Shown: positions 60,300 to 64,000 of the stretch, piece by piece
Position numbering within the stretch: the stretch's first letter is position 1
Layout: each line of letters starts with the position of its first letter
Notes under the pieces: model-generated
Seen by the model: the letters and a program-made list of their open reading frames with translations, nothing else
What the model was told of the DNA's origin: nothing
The model's database searches: none
From: Archegozetes longisetosus
Lineage: Eukaryota; Arthropoda; Arachnida; Sarcoptiformes; Trhypochthoniidae
DNA length: 64,000 bases
NCBI GenBank assembly: GCA_018873245.2
Contig: JAEMBT020000003.1
Span: 650,001 to 714,000 of the forward strand
Direction: 5' to 3'
Made by a program: the position numbers and the translations under genes

Positions 60300-60420
60300 A
60301 TGTAGTCCTCCTGCGGGTCGAGTTTGTTCTATGCTTGCGGTCCGATACGGATTGAGATCTCGCTGGCTGCGGTCAGGCTGGGCCTGGATTAATTTTCTTC
60401 TGCCCACCTATAATCCGAAT
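60300..60420. repeat. GC-rich island 2
   Basis: About 120 bp of the same texture as island 1 (CTGCGGGTCGAG, TGCGGTCCGATACGG, GCTGCGGTCAGGCTGG). Both islands share GCGGTC/GCGGTCAGG words and may be copies of one repeat. Confidence 0.35.
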
Positions 60421-61010
60421 GCCATTGAGTTGTTTTAATTGGTAGTGTTCAAAGACATCTGTGAAAAAATAGAAATGCGAGATGGAAATTGCTAATATAA
60501 CTGGTTCTTCAGTCTTAAGATTTTTATTGATTTCTTTTGACTCAAGATAGTTCTTTCGAGATTTTCTTCTTTCTCACAACATTTGATGTACTCGAGGCTT
60601 TTAAATTTCAAAACTCTAGAAAATATAAAGATTTCAAGGAAAATCATTTGTTTCACTATATGATTAAATGCTGATGATTCAAAGTTTAGGAATTTTATGC
60701 AATTATAATATAGTTGAGAATCATATGTTAAAGATCGAAAACTGAAAATATTAGGAAGACGCTTTTCATCTGTGATTCTTTGCTATTTTTTCTCGAGCTA
60801 CGATTCAAAAATGGAAAACCTACATACACCTATGGACAAGCAGAAGTTCCGTCGGAAAATCGCTATAACTTTTGATTGGCTTGATCGATTTAAATAATTT
60901 TTACACCAAATTAACCAAGAATAAATGTAGTTTCTTAAAATGTAATGTAAATGTGATTTAATTTTTTCAAACCACTAACTTTTTATCTTGCTGAATATTC
61001 AAATTTCCTT

Positions 61011-61212
61011 CAAACCATAGAAATTACATTTATTCTTCGTTAATTTGGTGACAAAATTTTGAAAATCGGATTACAAAGTCAAAAGTTATAAAGATTTTGC
61101 GAGTCAACATAATTTCTGTTGCAAATCACTTGCGTTGACTCGCAAAATCTTTATAATTGATTTTCAAAATTTTGTCGAATTAACGAAGAATAAATGTAAT
61201 TTCTATGGTTTG
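61011..61212. repeat. hairpin repeat, plus a third flanking copy
   Basis: The arms at about 61011-61110 and 61135-61212 are inverted copies (AAATTACATTTATTCTTCGT; GTTGACTCGCAAAATCTTTA). A diverged partner of the tip (ACCAAATTAACCAAGAATAA) lies at about 60903-60960. Non-coding. Confidence 0.75.
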
Positions 61213-61219
61213 AAATTAT

Positions 61220-61860
61220 ATTCAGATCGTGTTTGAAACCAATCAAACCAAAAACAACGATAATCGATCCATTTCCGACTGCTGTCTATATACTAAGCTA
61301 AGTCAAGACGAGAATTTGATATAGAAATAAACACTATATAATTTTTAATGAAAGAATAGACATATTAATTTGGAAAAAGTTCACATAAAATTTGAATATT
61401 TTGAAGTCTAGAAGAACGAATCAGCTGCAAAATAAAGAGATGGAAAACCCAGTCAATCATAGGCTCAACTTTAGAGATGAGCAACAGAGATTACGATGAG
61501 GAGTGACAAACTTTTGAGCACTAAAGAGTTGCAAGATATAACCACAACACAAATAAGTAAAATGATCTATTTTATAAAGCAAATAAAAAGACTACCCTGA
61601 TTACCATCTTACATGAAATGTAAAAGTAAGAACACAGTTTAGACTTCAGAAAATGTGCTACTAAGTCAAATTTTGTGTTGAACGAGATTAAATATTTTAT
61701 ATTATATTTTTGATAAAATAGTTTTCAAGTCAACTTTAGACAAACTAATACACATATCCTCAAAAATATATAACTATAAAATGACATTTTTGAATAGAAA
61801 AAAACGGTCTAAAAAAAGTATGTTGCGATTGAATATGAATATGAATAAATTCCTATTTTT
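61220..61860. other. AT-rich intergenic stretch
   Basis: Nothing recognised. Confidence 0.5.
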
Positions 61861-61866
61861 TACCTA

Positions 61867-62260
61867 ATGACGAAATTCTCGACCGTTTTGTATAATATCA
61901 GTGGTTTAAAAGTAGTAGATAGGGAAGTGGATAGACAAATGGAAGGACATGTTGTTTCTGTAGCTCAATCATTTGGAATATGAAAAAATGTCTCACCATT
62001 ACAAATGTGAATCTATTACCAGGAAGTTAGCGATTAGTATAAATAATAGATATGGCTATAGTCGCTATTTTTTTAACATTTGTCAAACAAAAATTTGCGT
62101 CGACCTTGAAAAAGGTCATTTTATGTGGCTTTCCCTCAAAAGATATCATTTTAATGTTTTCAAACTCGATCTGATTAATATAGTCGATGGTCTGATAATT
62201 GACTCGCGAAATAATGATAGAAATAGTACTATAATTCATGTAGAAATGCCTGAGGCATGA
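61867..62260 (+). CDS. possible small gene, unrecognised
   Basis: Model: exons 61867..61911 and 61964..62260, joined in phase 0 (AAA|GTAGTA, TTTCTGTAG|CTC), about 113 residues. The 52-bp intron is short but close to the shortest introns of the HDAC11 gene. The second exon is a long frame with Cys residues (HYKCES, NICQTKICVDLEKG), a hydrophobic strand-like part (DLINIVDGLIID) and the end IIHVEMPEA. The first frame also stays open through the intron (VVDREVDRQMEGHVVSVAQ) before its own stop, so a one-base shift instead of an intron is an alternative. No family recognised. Confidence 0.4.
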
Positions 62261-62269
62261 AATTTGTAG

Positions 62270-63100
62270 TTATTTTATTGTTGAAAGACCTATTAATAAG
62301 TTTGATGGTACGGAAAGCATCGTGAAAAAAATTATCACGAATATGAGAAATATATTAAAAGTTTTATAGTTTAGTAATATCGGAACATTCTGTGATGTAA
62401 GGAGTTTGCAGAGAACGCATCCTTATGTTTAGTATCGATTACTTGAAATATACGATATTTCAAGTTAACAGGAAATAAGCCGAAACTGCATAAAATGCAA
62501 AATATCCAAGCATTTAAAGCATAAATTAACGTAATATGGTTGATTCATTGAAATGTGTAATTTGATCAGAAGTCTGTTAGTTTGGATCATTTAATATAGT
62601 AATAATATAGTAGCAATAGAGAGGATCAATGCTATAGGTTGATTGATGATACAATTGAGCTACAGTAGAGATAAAAATTCTAAATGAAAATGTAATGAGA
62701 ATTTTGAGTTTGACATGGAAGTGACCTCTTATTACGGTTATTTTCAGTTTCAATTAGGTTCGGTATTAAACAAGACTGATATAGATTGTTAAAAAATAAA
62801 TTTCTGCAATCTTAACTAAAGTTTTTTTGGGCTTTGTTAAACTTTATTTTAATATGAACATTTTCTATGAGCTCGAAAACTGTTTTTTACATTACTGTTA
62901 AGAAAGATAAAGGATTTTAGCGGTAATGAATTTAACCAAAATATCTGAATTTGTTTGAAACGATGAATAATTTGGTTAAAATTTTGGATTTAAAAATAGA
63001 AACCATTTTATTAAATTTTATTTTTACTGACAAGATCTCAGTACTTTACATTATATTGAAATTCAGATTAGTTATTAAGTGAAGTCCAGAATTTAAGCGA
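62270..63100. other. intergenic stretch before the terpene synthase
   Basis: AT-rich; no gene or clear promoter motif recognised. Confidence 0.45.
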
Positions 63101-63112
63101 TTTTACTGTAAA

Positions 63113-64000
63113 ATGTTACGCCTAATTGCAAATAAGCCTAGGAGGCACTTATTGACGAACAATAATTTAAAAGTAAGTCTTTTAGATTTTATTGTAATAT
63201 TTCATAAATCTATAAATCTATAAATAATTAATTTTTCCGTATTTCAAAGTGACATTTAAATCATATTATAGGAAATAGTATGTCAAAATAAAATGATTTG
63301 ACTAAAGAGAAAAATTCAATCCACTTTTTCACGGTAGCTAAAATATACTTCATTTGAAAGATTCAAAAAATTCAATCAAGCAAACCTATTTGAAGATACG
63401 CCTCATAGAAAATATAGATTTGGTTTTAAAATCTGCTTTATTTTATTTTCTTTTAGGATATAATTAAGAAATCTAATCGAAATTTAATTACACCAAGCAC
63501 TAAATCAAGATATAGTGATCCAAAACAGTTAGCTTTCAATTACCCTAAATATGAGACACCATTTAAGGTATCAATAAATCCAAACTATTCCAAATGGATG
63601 ATAAACTATTGCAATCAATGGGCTATCGATAACAGCTGGCACATGAAACGATTCCCAAAATACACTAATGCTATACAGAATAGCGATTTGGGTCTGTTCT
63701 CCGCGGTCACGTACCCAACGGCTAATTGGCATAGGATTGAAAAACTGATTAAGTGGTCATTAATTTTCTTCATATGCGACGATTATCACGATATTTCTCT
63801 TAATGGAGGGCAAGAATTCTCGTGTGAACCCTTCTGGGATAAAATGAACGATGCCATGAATTCATATCTAGCACCAGAATATTATACGCGAGATGATTGG
63901 CCAGAGTTCATTAAGGGCGCTCAACAGATCTGCCGCGAAATTTATTTTGACTACAGTCCGGAACAGATCCGAAGATCGACTGAAATGATTAAGAATTATT
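63113..64000 (+). CDS. class I terpene synthase (microbial type), 5' part
   Basis: Exons 63113..63172 and 63457..64000 (continues past the window), joined in phase 0 (AAA|GTAAGT; TTTTCTTTTAG|GAT). 201 residues are visible. After a basic N-terminus, the sequence shows NPNYSKW and the aspartate-rich metal-binding motif DDYHD at residues 128-132 (ICDDYHDIS), the DDxxD of class I terpene cyclases. Hydrophobic helix G/D-type surroundings (KLIKWSLIFFI) precede it. The second metal motif (NSE/DTE) and the RY pair should lie beyond the edge. Such enzymes ionise prenyl diphosphates to cyclic terpenes. Animal isoprenyl diphosphate synthases look different. Similar genes are reported in trombidid mites as laterally acquired; the intron and consensus splice sites argue for a real host gene rather than contamination. 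Confidence 0.82.

Noticed and set aside
1-64000. CRISPR arrays, rRNA genes, retroviral or LTR elements
   Set aside because: No regularly spaced short repeats, no rRNA-like sequence and no reverse transcriptase, capsid or envelope motifs were seen.

Overview
The window is AT-rich, intron-containing nuclear DNA of an arthropod. An acariform (trombidid-like) mite fits best: introns are short (about 50-110 bp) with GT/AG ends, genes are sparse, DNA-transposon fossils and foldback repeats are dense, and the right edge carries a class I terpene synthase of the microbial type, a gene class reported from trombidid mites as laterally acquired. The host name is an inference; no marker gene proves it.

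Layout. 1-16 kb holds no recognisable gene, only a long foldback (8.28-8.98 kb), a small MITE (12.24 kb) and two exon-like open frames of an unrecognised family. 16-23 kb holds a small secreted protein gene, more foldbacks, a miRNA-like hairpin, an unrecognised two-exon gene and a secreted leucine-rich repeat protein. 26-28 kb is repeats. 28.5-29.1 kb is a small permuted papain-fold amidase-like gene. 30.8-32.8 kb is a seven-exon HDAC11 gene whose first exon appears to encode a membrane anchor. 33.7-35.3 kb is transposon fossils. 36.1-38.4 kb is a 3CxxC zinc-finger gene with a C-terminal CaaX box; its intron is filled by nested foldbacks. 38.7-40.2 kb is a decayed Tc1-like element. 44.1-45.0 kb is a two-Ig surface protein. 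45.5-49.2 kb is a nine-exon NRF-6-like membrane acyltransferase. 51.3-56.3 kb holds three Tc1/mariner-superfamily elements. 57.8-58.3 kb is a carboxylesterase pseudogene. 61.9 kb has a possible small gene. The start of the terpene synthase runs off the right edge from 63.1 kb.

There is no operon-like logic; the genes look independent. The clearest biology is lineage-specific: a terpene synthase with a host-type intron, a possibly membrane-tethered HDAC11, and a zinc-finger protein with a prenylation signal. Two otherwise good gene models (3CxxC and NRF-6-like) need single-base frame shifts to read through. In the NRF-6-like gene one lies at an A run and one at a G. This suggests residual indels of a draft long-read assembly or early decay. 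No retroviral, LTR or other capsid-bearing element was recognised. All splice models were made by eye from frame, phase and splice-site consensus.
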